A DNA stretch of 12,198 bases from Chloroflexi bacterium RBG_16_70_13 (GCA_001795245.1 MGOD01000092.1:74696-86893), one strand, 5' to 3'. Numbered from the stretch's first letter, positions 1 to 7,011 are shown. Notes: generated by a model not told the origin, from the letters alone. Translations and numbers: made by a program.

Positions 1-134
1 GCATCTTCGTCGCCGGCGCTGCTGCGGGGCCCAAGGACCTCGAGGACACCGTCGGCATGGCGGGGGCGGCGGCGCTGCGGGCCGTCGGCGTCGTGCGGGG
101 TGGGGCCGGCGCCGGGGCGGTGGCCGCCCGATGA
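1..134 (+). CDS. hdrA: HdrA-like FAD/Fe-S subunit (sHdrA candidate), C-terminal end only
   Basis: This is a partial gene: the frame is open from base 3 and ends at TGA 132-134, leaving 43 residues. The visible piece reads IFVAGAAAGPKDLEDTV and then a run of alanines. That matches the family-typical end of HdrA proteins, where a 'G(V)F.AG.a.GPKDi.dtv.qA.aAA' stretch closes the FAD-binding domain. HdrA is the flavin and iron-sulfur core subunit of heterodisulfide reductase and of the related sulfur-oxidising sHdr complex. The stop overlaps the next start in an ATGA (131-134), so the two genes are probably translationally coupled. The assignment rests on a short tail plus the downstream Hdr, Etf and LbpA genes. 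The catalytic and cluster-binding parts lie upstream of the window and cannot be checked. The last dozen residues are low-complexity Gly/Ala and uninformative. Confidence 0.72.
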   Translation, partial: IFVAGAAAGPKDLEDTVGMAGAAALRAVGVVRGGAGAGAVAAR

Positions 135-949
135 CCTGGGGTCCCGCGGTCTTCGGGGGCGGCGCCTTCGCCGGCGCCGGGATCGTCGATGCCGTCGATG
201 CGCCCAGCGCCGTCGAGTTCATGCGCGAGGCACTCGTCAAGATCAGCGAGGAGGACATCGGGGCGGTCGCGGACCTGCTCGCGGGCAAGCGCGCCGATCT
301 CGCGCCGTTCCTGGCCGAGAGCTCGCTCGCCGCCGCGAACGCCGAGGCGGTCCGGCCGATCCTGACCCGTGTCTTCGCGACTCGGCGGCGCTCGGACGAC
401 TTCCTCGTCGCCGTGCGTGCGCCCGTCCTCGCCGGCGCGATCCGCGATCTCGTCCACGGTGGCGGGCGGATCGAGACCCGGTTCGCCGCATTCGACGACG
501 CGCTCGGCGCGATCGAGGCCCCCGTCCGGCGCGACCTCGCCGGGGAGTGCCTCCACTTCGCCGACCCGGATCGGTACTGGCTGTGGAGCCGCTGGATGTG
601 GGATCCCGAGCCGCGCACCGGCGCCCTGCCGCTGGTCATGGTCGAGGACTTCGACTTCGCCGGCGCCGATGCCGGCGCGGTCTACCTCCGGGTCGGGGCG
701 GCCACGGCCGCCGTCATCGCGACCGCGCGCGACCTCGGCTTCCAGCGAATGGGCGCCAGCCCCTTCGCGGTCGACGTCTACCTCGCCGCGATCTACGGGA
801 TCTACCTCTACACCGTCACCCGGCTCCGGATGACCCAGGAGTTCAACAAGGTCATCCCCCAGCTCCCGGACCTCGTCCGCCGGCTCCTCGGCGTCTGGTC
901 GCCGGCCGCAGCCCCCACAGCGGGCCCGGCCCCGGCGCGGCGGAGCTGA
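131..949 (+). CDS. Conserved-type hypothetical protein, positional candidate for sHdrH (Hyp) of the sHdr cluster
   Basis: The product has 272 residues. ATG 131 overlaps the stop of the HdrA-like gene by 4 nt, which fixes the start. I do not recognise the fold. The protein looks soluble and mostly helical, with no signal peptide. An acidic central stretch (about residues 133-182) contains the aromatic cluster YWLWSRWMWD. The tail after about residue 255 is Pro/Ala-rich and probably disordered. One cysteine (about residue 140) is present, and there is no CxxC or nucleotide-binding motif. The case for sHdrH is positional: sHdr clusters are known to carry a conserved gene of unknown function just after sHdrA, and here the gene sits between HdrA and the HdrC/B-type protein. 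If the assignment is right, it would be a cytoplasmic subunit or accessory factor of the complex. Alternative: a lineage-specific protein that merely occupies the same slot. Confidence 0.7.
   Translation: MTWGPAVFGGGAFAGAGIVDAVDAPSAVEFMREALVKISEEDIGAVADLLAGKRADLAPFLAESSLAAANAEAVRPILTRVFATRRRSDDFLVAVRAPVLAGAIRDLVHGGGRIETRFAAFDDALGAIEAPVRRDLAGECLHFADPDRYWLWSRWMWDPEPRTGALPLVMVEDFDFAGADAGAVYLRVGAATAAVIATARDLGFQRMGASPFAVDVYLAAIYGIYLYTVTRLRMTQEFNKVIPQLPDLVRRLLGVWSPAAAPTAGPAPARRS
942..945 (+). promoter_or_regulatory. Shine-Dalgarno GGAG setting the HdrCB start
   Basis: GGAG lies 9 nt before ATG 955 and overlaps the last codons of the preceding gene. It supports ATG 955 as the start, although the frame stays open upstream to about base 100. 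The upstream part of that frame only shadows the 131-949 gene. Confidence 0.6.
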
Positions 950-954
950 CGGCG

Positions 955-2256
955 ATGAGCAGGGACCTCCCGATCATCAAGGTCGACCAGACCTTCGAGC
1001 TCGCCCAGGCGGTCGTCGACGGCGTCGACATCTCGGGCCACTGGAATCGGATGTTCAGCGACCGGTCGGTAACCGAGTACCCGACCGAGGCGATGGATTG
1101 GGTCACCTCGCTCGACGGCGGCGAGTCGCTGCGCGACTGCTACCAGTGCGGGAAGTGCGTGCCTGTCTGTCCCGTCAACCACGTCGGCGACTACGGGCCT
1201 CGCAAGCTCAACGCCAAGGTCCTGCGCGGCAATAACCTCCTTGACGACCCGGACCTGTGGCTGTGCACGACCTGCGGCAACTGCTACCGGGTCTGCCCCA
1301 AGGAGGTCAACCCGCTCCGGATCATGCCGGCGATCCGGGAGCAGGCGGTCCTCGAGGGCAAGGTCCCCGACGAGCTGTCCGAGGCCTTCCGGAACCTCCA
1401 GAAGTCGGGCAATCCCCACGGCCACTCGCCTCGCAAGCGGGCCGACTGGATCGCCGGCGCCGATGTGCCCGTGCCGCTGATCTCCGAGCTCGGCCGCCCG
1501 GTGGACGTGCTGTGGTACGTGTCCGACTACACCTCGTACCACGCCCGCGGCCAGGACGCGGCGCGGGCCATGGCCCGGATCCTGACCGCGCTGGAGGTCG
1601 ACTTCGCCATCCTCGGCAACGAGGAGCGCAGCGACGCCGATTCGGCCCGCCTCGCCGGCGAAACCGGCCTCTTCGAGATGCTCGCCGAGAAGAACATCGA
1701 GTCGTTCCGGAAGTACGAGTTCAAGCGCCTCGTGGTCATGGATCCGCATGCCTACAACGCGTTCCGGAACTTCTACCCGAAGCTCGGCTGGGAGGGCGAG
1801 GTCCTCCACTACACCCAGTTCCTTGCCCCGCTCATCGACCGGATCGAGTTCCGCTCCAGGGTCGAGCTCGACGTCACCTACCACGACCCCTGCTACCTGG
1901 GCCGCAACAACGACGAGTTCGACGCTCCCCGGCGACTGCTCGAGGCGATCCCCGGCGTGCGCCTCACCGAGATGCCCCATAACAAGGCCAACGGCTACTG
2001 CTGCGGCGGTGGGGGCGGCGGGATGTGGCTGGACGGCTTCGTCGCCGACCACGTGTCCGAACGGCTCTCGGAGCGCCGCGTCCGGGAGGCCGTGGCCACG
2101 GTCGGGGCGGACGGCACCGGCGTCCTGTCGGTGGCCTGTCCCTACGAGCCGTCCCGCTTCGAGGACGCCGTGAAGTCGACCGGCAATGACGGCCGCATCG
2201 TCGTCCGCGACATCGTCGAGCTCATCGACCAGGCGATGCAGCCGCCGGCGCACTGA
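955..2256 (+). CDS. Fused HdrC-HdrB-like iron-sulfur protein (sHdrB3/HdrCB type) with a degenerate CCG domain
   Basis: The product has 433 residues and is soluble. After a 60-residue lead come two classical [4Fe-4S] sites: C62-C65-C68-C72P and C104-C107-C110-C114P, an HdrC-like module. The rest is an HdrB/HdrD/FadF-like region with two CCG-type halves. The second half keeps HDPC (C313), CCG (C349, C350) and ACP (C395). The first half (about 183-290) keeps the fold signature (VLWYVSDYTSYH, GNEERSDADSARLAGE, MDPHAYNAFRNFYP) but has no cysteine where relatives have them. The terminal CPxC is CPYE. So at most one four-cysteine, HdrB-type site is possible. The expected role is electron transfer, perhaps with the sulfur-processing cluster, in an sHdr complex with the HdrA and EtfAB encoded beside it. 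GGAG at 942-945 supports the start; etfB follows after 32 nt. It is a paralogue of the C-terminal half of the 4056-6278 protein. The generic alternative is a GlpC/lactate-utilisation-type (Fe-S) oxidoreductase subunit. Confidence 0.88.
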   Translation: MSRDLPIIKVDQTFELAQAVVDGVDISGHWNRMFSDRSVTEYPTEAMDWVTSLDGGESLRDCYQCGKCVPVCPVNHVGDYGPRKLNAKVLRGNNLLDDPDLWLCTTCGNCYRVCPKEVNPLRIMPAIREQAVLEGKVPDELSEAFRNLQKSGNPHGHSPRKRADWIAGADVPVPLISELGRPVDVLWYVSDYTSYHARGQDAARAMARILTALEVDFAILGNEERSDADSARLAGETGLFEMLAEKNIESFRKYEFKRLVVMDPHAYNAFRNFYPKLGWEGEVLHYTQFLAPLIDRIEFRSRVELDVTYHDPCYLGRNNDEFDAPRRLLEAIPGVRLTEMPHNKANGYCCGGGGGGMWLDGFVADHVSERLSERRVREAVATVGADGTGVLSVACPYEPSRFEDAVKSTGNDGRIVVRDIVELIDQAMQPPAH

Positions 2257-2288
2257 CCGGTCAACCATTCAGACCCGCGAGGAGCCGC

Positions 2289-3077
2289 ATGGACTACGTC
2301 GTTCTGCTCAAGCAGGTCCCCGATCTCGCCGAGGAGCTCGAGATCGATGCCGACGGGACCGGCCTCGACCGCGAGTGGCTGAGCTTCGTGGCCAGCGAAT
2401 GGGATGAGTACGCCCTCGAGGAGGCCCTGCTGCTCCGGGACCAGGGTCACGGCGGCACGGTCACGTGCCTCGCCCTGGGCGTCGAGACGGGTGACGTGGA
2501 CGAGCTCCTCGCGACCTGCCTCGCCAGGGGCGCCGATCGGGTCATCAAGGTCGGCTCGTTCGAGGCGCCGCCCGACTCCCACACGGCGGCCGCGGCCTTC
2601 GCCGACGCGCTGGCCCACGTCCACTACGACCTCATCCTCACCGGTGTCCAGGCGATCGACGACCTCGACGGCCAGGTCGGGCCGCTCCTGGCGACCCGCC
2701 TCGACCTGCCGCACGTGTCGGTCGTGACCCACATCGCCCTTGCCCACCACCACACGACCGTCACGGTCCACCAGGAGTACGCCGGCGGGATCGTGGCCGA
2801 GTTCGAGGCCACCCTGCCCGCGGTGCTCGGCGTGCAGACGTCACGGGAGACGCCCCGCTACGCGCCGGTCAGCCGGATCCGCCAGCTCATGAAGACGGCG
2901 ACGATCGAGGCGATGGCCGGCGGCGGTGGGGCGGGGAGCGGCCTCGTCATCGAGGCGATGGCGATCCCCGAGACCGGCTCGACCGCCGAGATGATCAGCG
3001 GCAATCCCCAGGCCATCGCGGAGCGGATCGCAGCGATCCTCTCCGAGCGCGGCATCGGAACGGCGGTGGCCCGATGA
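2289..3077 (+). CDS. etfB: Electron transfer flavoprotein, beta subunit
   Basis: The product has 262 residues, the usual EtfB length. It opens with MDYVVLLKQVPD, typical of EtfB. At about residues 114-135 it has the nucleotide-binding stretch DLILTGVQAIDDLDGQVG, equivalent to the EtfB 'DLvltG.qaiDgd.gqvGp' motif that binds AMP or a second FAD. The following LPHVSVV and the QEYAGGIVAEFEATLPAVLGVQ segment are also family-typical. GGAG at 2281-2284 precedes ATG 2289. The stop overlaps etfA in an ATGA (3074-3077), the usual coupling for the two subunits. With EtfA it forms a cytoplasmic FAD heterodimer. Between Hdr-type genes and a membrane Fe-S/cytochrome b protein, the likely role is to carry electrons from the Hdr-like complex to the membrane. 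Whether it binds AMP or a second flavin (bifurcating type) cannot be settled by eye. Confidence 0.95.
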   Translation: MDYVVLLKQVPDLAEELEIDADGTGLDREWLSFVASEWDEYALEEALLLRDQGHGGTVTCLALGVETGDVDELLATCLARGADRVIKVGSFEAPPDSHTAAAAFADALAHVHYDLILTGVQAIDDLDGQVGPLLATRLDLPHVSVVTHIALAHHHTTVTVHQEYAGGIVAEFEATLPAVLGVQTSRETPRYAPVSRIRQLMKTATIEAMAGGGGAGSGLVIEAMAIPETGSTAEMISGNPQAIAERIAAILSERGIGTAVAR

Positions 3078-4036
3078 GCGGCGACATCGTCGTCATCGCG
3101 GAGCACCGCGACGGGGCGATCCTGGACCCGACCTACGAGCTCCTCGGGCGGGCCAGGTCCCTGGCCGCGGCGAGCGGCGGCGAGGCCATCGCGGTCCTCC
3201 TCGGCTCGGGCGTGGCCGGCCTCGCCGGGTCCCTCGGCGCCGCCGCGCGAGTCATCGTCGTCGACGGTCCCGGGCTCGCCTCCTTCAGCCCGACGGCCTA
3301 CCAGGCCGCGCTCGTGCCGCTCGTCCGCGAGCGTGAGCCCGCGCTCGTCCTCATCGCCAACAGTGGCTCGGGCATGGACGTGGCGGCCGGCCTCTCGGCG
3401 GCCCTCGACCTGCCGCTCGCGGCCTACGCGATCGACCTCACGATCGATGCCGGCGGTCCGCTCGCCACCTGCCAGCTGTACGCCGGCAAGATCCAGGCGA
3501 AGGTCCGCTTCGCCGGCGGTCGCGGCATCGTGACCGCGGTCGCCGGGTCGTTCCCGGCCGAGGCCGGCATGGGCCCGGGCAGCCCCGTCATCGAGACCGT
3601 CGCGCCGGCCGCGACCGACGACCGGATCCGCTTCGTGGACCTCCTCCGGCCGGAGGCCGGCGACGTCGACATCACCCGCGAATCCGTCCTCGTCTCGGTG
3701 GGCCGGGGGATCGGGGAGCAGGAGAACATCGAGCTCGTGGAGGCCCTCGCGGCCGCGCTCGGCGGGGCCGTCTCGTCGTCGCGCCCGATCGCCGACCTCG
3801 GCTGGCTGCCACGGACGCGGCAGGGCGGCAAGTCCGGGCTGAAGGTGAAGCCGCGGGTCTACCTGGCGCTCGGGATCAGCGGGGCCCCGGAGCATCTCGA
3901 GGGGATGCGCGGCGCGGAGCTCATCATCGCCGTGAACTCGGATGCCCGGGCGCCCATCTTCTCGGTCGCCCACTACGGCGTCGTCGCCGACCTCCTCGAC
4001 GTGGTCCCGGCCCTGACCGCCCGGGTCGGCGGCTAG
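3074..4036 (+). CDS. etfA: Electron transfer flavoprotein, alpha subunit
   Basis: The product has 320 residues, with no ferredoxin-like N-terminal extension. The N-terminal domain (about 1-190) is the EtfA/EtfB-type alpha/beta fold. The C-terminal FAD-binding domain (about 205-315) carries VGRGIG, SRPIADLGWLP, GLKVKPRVYLALGISGAPEHLEGM and IIAVNSDARAPIFSVAHYGVVADLLDVVPAL, all EtfA landmarks. Two FAD-contact motifs deviate from the consensus I remember: the usual QVGQTG is RQGGKSG, and GISGAIQH is GISGAPEH. These changes may alter flavin potential or partner choice. The start is set by the ATGA overlap with etfB. The stop at 4034-4036 is followed 19 nt later by the GTG of the membrane oxidoreductase gene, so the flavoprotein and its probable membrane acceptor are co-expressed. 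Confidence 0.94.
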   Translation: MSGDIVVIAEHRDGAILDPTYELLGRARSLAAASGGEAIAVLLGSGVAGLAGSLGAAARVIVVDGPGLASFSPTAYQAALVPLVREREPALVLIANSGSGMDVAAGLSAALDLPLAAYAIDLTIDAGGPLATCQLYAGKIQAKVRFAGGRGIVTAVAGSFPAEAGMGPGSPVIETVAPAATDDRIRFVDLLRPEAGDVDITRESVLVSVGRGIGEQENIELVEALAAALGGAVSSSRPIADLGWLPRTRQGGKSGLKVKPRVYLALGISGAPEHLEGMRGAELIIAVNSDARAPIFSVAHYGVVADLLDVVPALTARVGG

Positions 4037-4045
4037 CCCTTCCCC

Positions 4046-4049
4046 GGAG
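4046..4049 (+). promoter_or_regulatory. Shine-Dalgarno GGAG for a GTG start
   Basis: GGAG sits 6 nt before GTG 4056 in the 19-nt gap after etfA. It supports the unusual GTG start of the membrane gene, whose frame has no ATG before its first membrane helix. Confidence 0.6.
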
Positions 4050-4055
4050 TCGAGC

Positions 4056-6278
4056 GTGCCCGGTCGCGACGTCACCCGCGAGGTCTTCGAGGGCATCTCG
4101 TCGGGCGGCGAAACGCTCTTCTACGTCCTGACCGCCGTCGCGACGATCATCTTCTTCGTCGGCATCGGGGTCCGCCTCCGGAAGTACATCCGGGGCCGCC
4201 GCCAGGACGTCATCGGCTCGCCGCTGGGGTTCGTCGGCCGGGCCGCCCGGAGCCTGGTCGACACGGCGGTCAACCGGACGGTGGCGAAGCGCGACCCCTA
4301 TGCCGGCGTCTTCCACGCCGCGATCATGTGGGGCTTCATCGTCCTGTTCATCGGGACCGCGATCCTGACGGTCGAATCGGACGTCATCCGGCCGTTCGCG
4401 CCGGACCTCAGCTTCTACTGGGGCGCCTTCTACCTCGGCTACTCGCTGGTCCTCGACGTCCTCGGCCTGGTGATGCTCGTGGGGATCGCGGCGATGGCCA
4501 TCCGGCGGGCCCGGCGACCGCGCCAGCTGGACTACGGACGGGTCGACATCGCCCCCGCGACGACCGACCGGGGCGGCTTCCGGACCGGCGACTGGATCTT
4601 CCTGGGCTGGCTGGCGATCCTCGGCCTGAGCGGCTTCGTCCTCGAGGGCGCCCGGATCCTGGCCCACGACTTCCCGGACTTCGAGGTCTTCTCGCCCGTC
4701 GGCTGGGTCGTCGCCGGAGCGTTCCGGATCATCGGCCTGGACGCGGCCTCGGCCGAATCGATCCGCTACGTCACGTGGTGGGGGCACGCCCTGACGGCCC
4801 TCGCCTTCGTCGCCTACTTCCCGTTCTCGAAGGCCATCCACACCCTCGCCGACCCGGTCAACCTGGCCCTTCGCTCACCGCTCGCCGGGCGCCGCCTGCC
4901 GGTCCTCACCGCCTCGGGGCCGTCGCCGGCCGACGGCCACCTCGGGATCCGCGACCTGGCCGACCTCACCTGGAAGCAGCTCCTCGACGTCGATGCCTGT
5001 ACGAAGTGCGGGCGCTGCCATGACGCCTGCCCGGCCGTGGCGTCGGGGGCGCCGCTGTCGCCCCGGGACCTCATCCTCGACCTTCGCCAGGAGGCCGATG
5101 CCGCCTGGTCCATCCTCGCCCCGCTGGGCGAGCATCGCTCCGACCACGCCTACGGCGGCGGGACGGCAGCCGAGGCCGAGGTGACGGCCAACGGTGGATC
5201 GCGCCTGGCCGGCGGCCTCATCAGCGCCAACACCCTGTGGTCCTGCACGACCTGCCTCGCCTGCGTCGAGGCCTGCCCGGTCGGGATCGAGCACGTCCCG
5301 ACGATCGTCGGGATGCGCCGCTCGCTCGTCGACCAGGCGATCGTGTCGCCGACCCTCCAGGCCGCCTTCACCAGCCTCGCCAAGCAGGGCAACTCGTTCG
5401 GCCAGGCGGGCCGGGCCCGCGGCCGCTGGACCGACGACCTCGCGACGCCCATCGTCGACGCCCGGCGCGAGGCCGTCGACTGGCTATGGTTCGTCGGCGA
5501 CTTCGCGTCGTACGACGTCCGCGTCCAGGAGGCGACGCGCCAGGTGGCCCGGGTCTTCCAGGCCGCGGGCATGGATTTCGGGATCCTCTACGAGGGCGAG
5601 CGCAACGCCGGCAACGACGTCCGCCGGGCCGGCGAGGAGGGCCTCTTCGAGCTCCTTGTCGAGCACAACGTCGGGCAGCTCTCGAAGGCCCGCTTCCGGC
5701 GGATCGTGACGACCGATCCGCACACGCTCAACACCTTGAAGTTCGAGTATCCCGACTTCGGCGGCGACTATGAGGTCTGGCACTACAGCCAGGTCATCGC
5801 GGCCCTCCTCGAGTCCGGCGACCTTCAGGTCAGCCGGCGGACGAACCGCCGGGTGACTTATCACGACCCGTGCTACCTGGCCCGCTACGCCAGGGTCACC
5901 GCGGCCCCGCGTGATGTCCTCGCGGCGATCGGGGCGGAGCTCGTGGAGATGCCCCGCAACGGCGCCAACACGTTCTGCTGCGGGGCCGGCGGCGGCCGGG
6001 TCTGGCAGGACGACAGCGGCCTCGCCGAACGTCCGTCCGAGCAGCGGATCCGCGAGGCGGCGACGCTCGCCGGCGTGACCGACTTCGTGACCGCCTGCCC
6101 CAAGGACCTGACGATGTACACCGCGGCGGCCAAGGCCACGGGCCACGATGGCCGCATCGAGGTCGCCGACCTCATCGAGCTCGTCGCCGCGGCGATCGAG
6201 CTGCCGGACGAGACCCCGCCGCCCGATGCCGAGGTCACGCCGACCCAGCTCGTCGCCGCCGAGATCCTGCCCGGATGA
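4056..6278 (+). CDS. Membrane NarI-like/4Fe-4S/HdrD-like oxidoreductase (ETF:quinone oxidoreductase, FadF/EMO type)
   Basis: The product has 740 residues. The N-terminal 265 form a NarI-like cytochrome b region with about five hydrophobic helices (near 20-40, 86-106, 122-148, 180-198, 240-257). Possible haem-ligand histidines are H87, H244 and H262. Next come two [4Fe-4S] motifs, C315-C318-C321-C325P and C397-C400-C403-C407P. Last is an HdrD/FadF-like CCG region with C606 (HDPC), C641-C642 (CCGAGGG) and C681 (ACPKD). The first CCG half (WFVGDFASYD, GERNAGNDVRRAGE, TDPHTLNTLKFEYP) lacks the cysteines seen in FadF relatives. FadF/EMO-type proteins pass electrons from EtfAB to menaquinone, and its place directly after etfBA fits that role. 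Here the electrons would come from the Hdr-like complex rather than from acyl-CoA. The GTG start has a Shine-Dalgarno at 4046-4049, and the stop overlaps the next gene (ATGA). Quinone specificity and haem content are inferred. Confidence 0.88.
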   Translation: MPGRDVTREVFEGISSGGETLFYVLTAVATIIFFVGIGVRLRKYIRGRRQDVIGSPLGFVGRAARSLVDTAVNRTVAKRDPYAGVFHAAIMWGFIVLFIGTAILTVESDVIRPFAPDLSFYWGAFYLGYSLVLDVLGLVMLVGIAAMAIRRARRPRQLDYGRVDIAPATTDRGGFRTGDWIFLGWLAILGLSGFVLEGARILAHDFPDFEVFSPVGWVVAGAFRIIGLDAASAESIRYVTWWGHALTALAFVAYFPFSKAIHTLADPVNLALRSPLAGRRLPVLTASGPSPADGHLGIRDLADLTWKQLLDVDACTKCGRCHDACPAVASGAPLSPRDLILDLRQEADAAWSILAPLGEHRSDHAYGGGTAAEAEVTANGGSRLAGGLISANTLWSCTTCLACVEACPVGIEHVPTIVGMRRSLVDQAIVSPTLQAAFTSLAKQGNSFGQAGRARGRWTDDLATPIVDARREAVDWLWFVGDFASYDVRVQEATRQVARVFQAAGMDFGILYEGERNAGNDVRRAGEEGLFELLVEHNVGQLSKARFRRIVTTDPHTLNTLKFEYPDFGGDYEVWHYSQVIAALLESGDLQVSRRTNRRVTYHDPCYLARYARVTAAPRDVLAAIGAELVEMPRNGANTFCCGAGGGRVWQDDSGLAERPSEQRIREAATLAGVTDFVTACPKDLTMYTAAAKATGHDGRIEVADLIELVAAAIELPDETPPPDAEVTPTQLVAAEILPG

Positions 6279-6688
6279 GCCTGCTGGAGCGCGAGTTCGA
6301 CGCCGCCCTGACCGCCTGGCTGGCCCGGCAGGCCGCGGCCGAGGAGCGCCTGACCGCCTTCGCCTTCCGCGAGGGCCAGCCGGCGATCAAGCTGCCCGCC
6401 CCGACGAGCCAGACGGCGCTCCGCGCCTGGATCGTGGCGACGGTGGCGGACCCCGAGGTCGCGGCCTTCCTGGAGGGCCTCGGCGACGAGGGCCGGACGA
6501 TGGCCGAGCTCGCCGCCGAGGGGCCGCTCGGCCTCGAGCCGGGCGATCGGGTCGCGCTAGCCGCCCGGGTCGGGGTGCTCGCGGCCGCCGGCGTCGTTGC
6601 CCGCGACCTCGAATTCGATCGGGTAGCGCTCACCGGGCTCGGTCGCGCCGCCCTCGCCCTCGCCGCCGTGGCGGAACCGGTTCGATGA
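6275..6688 (+). CDS. Small hypothetical protein, winged-helix-like
   Basis: The product has 137 residues, starting at ATG 6275 inside an ATGA overlap with the membrane oxidoreductase and ending in another ATGA overlap with the next gene. I do not recognise it. It is soluble, has no cysteine, and is rich in Ala and Leu. The C-terminal 75 residues have a winged-helix-like order: a helix with TMAELAAEGPL, then RVALAARVGVLAAAGVVARDLEFDRVALTGLGRAAL, where the D-R-V-A-L-T-x-x-G-R-A-L turn resembles the wing of MarR/PadR-like domains. Such a domain could bind DNA or partner proteins. With no conserved basic recognition helix obvious, a structural or adaptor role is as likely as regulation. Its position between the electron-transfer genes and the LbpA genes suggests a job in the same pathway, but the sequence shows no specific one. 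Confidence 0.7.
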   Translation: MSLLEREFDAALTAWLARQAAAEERLTAFAFREGQPAIKLPAPTSQTALRAWIVATVADPEVAAFLEGLGDEGRTMAELAAEGPLGLEPGDRVALAARVGVLAAAGVVARDLEFDRVALTGLGRAALALAAVAEPVR

Positions 6689-7011
6689 ACTGCCCGTACT
6701 GCCCGCGCGAGGGAACCCGGATGGAGGTCCACGCCCACCTCTGGGACGGCCACCCCGAGCAGGTCCGGACCTTCCGCGACGAGGCCAAGGGGACCCTCAA
6801 GTTCGCCCTCGACTGCCCCTTCTGCGACGAAGGCCTGGAGCGGGTCGCCAACCCCCGCGGCCGGGAGGCCGACTTCCTGGCCGAGTTTCGCCGCGAGATC
6901 GCCCTCGTCGCGTTCGACCTGCTCCTCTACCATCTGCAGGCGTCCCATGCCGAGCTGGTCGGGCTCCCGCCGATCCCCGAGGAGCCGGCGACCGCAGGAG
7001 GATCGCCATGA
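6685..7011 (+). CDS. Small protein with two CxxC...HxxxxH zinc-type sites
   Basis: The product has 108 residues, from ATG 6685 (ATGA overlap with the preceding gene) to TGA 7009-7011 (ATGA overlap with the first lipoate-binding protein). The longer open frame upstream is only a shadow. Two similar metal-site patterns are visible: C3-x2-C6 with H18-x4-H23 (CPYC...HLWDGH), and C44-x2-C47 with H83-x4-H88 (CPFC...HLQASH). The first has C2H2 zinc-knuckle spacing. The second has the same ends with a longer helical insert (about 62-88). Zinc binding is likely; iron or redox use is possible. I do not recognise a family. Because it is coupled directly to lbpA, a role in handling the lipoate-binding proteins or the Hdr-like complex is a reasonable inference, no more. 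The last 15 residues are Pro/Gly-rich and also encode the next gene's Shine-Dalgarno. Confidence 0.78.
   Translation: MNCPYCPREGTRMEVHAHLWDGHPEQVRTFRDEAKGTLKFALDCPFCDEGLERVANPRGREADFLAEFRREIALVAFDLLLYHLQASHAELVGLPPIPEEPATAGGSP
6996..7001 (+). promoter_or_regulatory. Strong Shine-Dalgarno AGGAGG before the first lbpA
   Basis: A full AGGAGG lies 6 nt before ATG 7008, within the end of the preceding coding sequence. It is the most complete Shine-Dalgarno I saw in the operon. It suggests that the lipoate-binding protein is made in larger amounts than the upstream enzymes, as expected for a carrier protein. Confidence 0.6.

Noticed and set aside
100..954. Upstream extension of the HdrCB frame from about base 100
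   Set aside because: It translates to Arg/Pro-rich low-complexity sequence and is the shadow of the 131-949 gene; ATG 955 has a Shine-Dalgarno and starts just before family-like sequence.
808..2268. Long minus-strand open frame opposite the HdrCB gene
   Set aside because: It is antisense to a gene with clear Fe-S and CCG motifs; its translation has no family likeness and is a by-product of high GC.
4056..6278. Respiratory nitrate reductase gamma subunit (NarI) or GlpC
   Set aside because: No narGHJ or glpAB genes are near; the fused NarI-like, 4Fe-4S and CCG layout after etfBA is that of FadF/EMO-type proteins.
6148..6684. Upstream extension of the 108-residue zinc-type protein
   Set aside because: The extension is Arg/Pro-rich shadow sequence opposite two real overlapping genes; ATG 6685 sits in an ATGA overlap and starts the CPYC motif.
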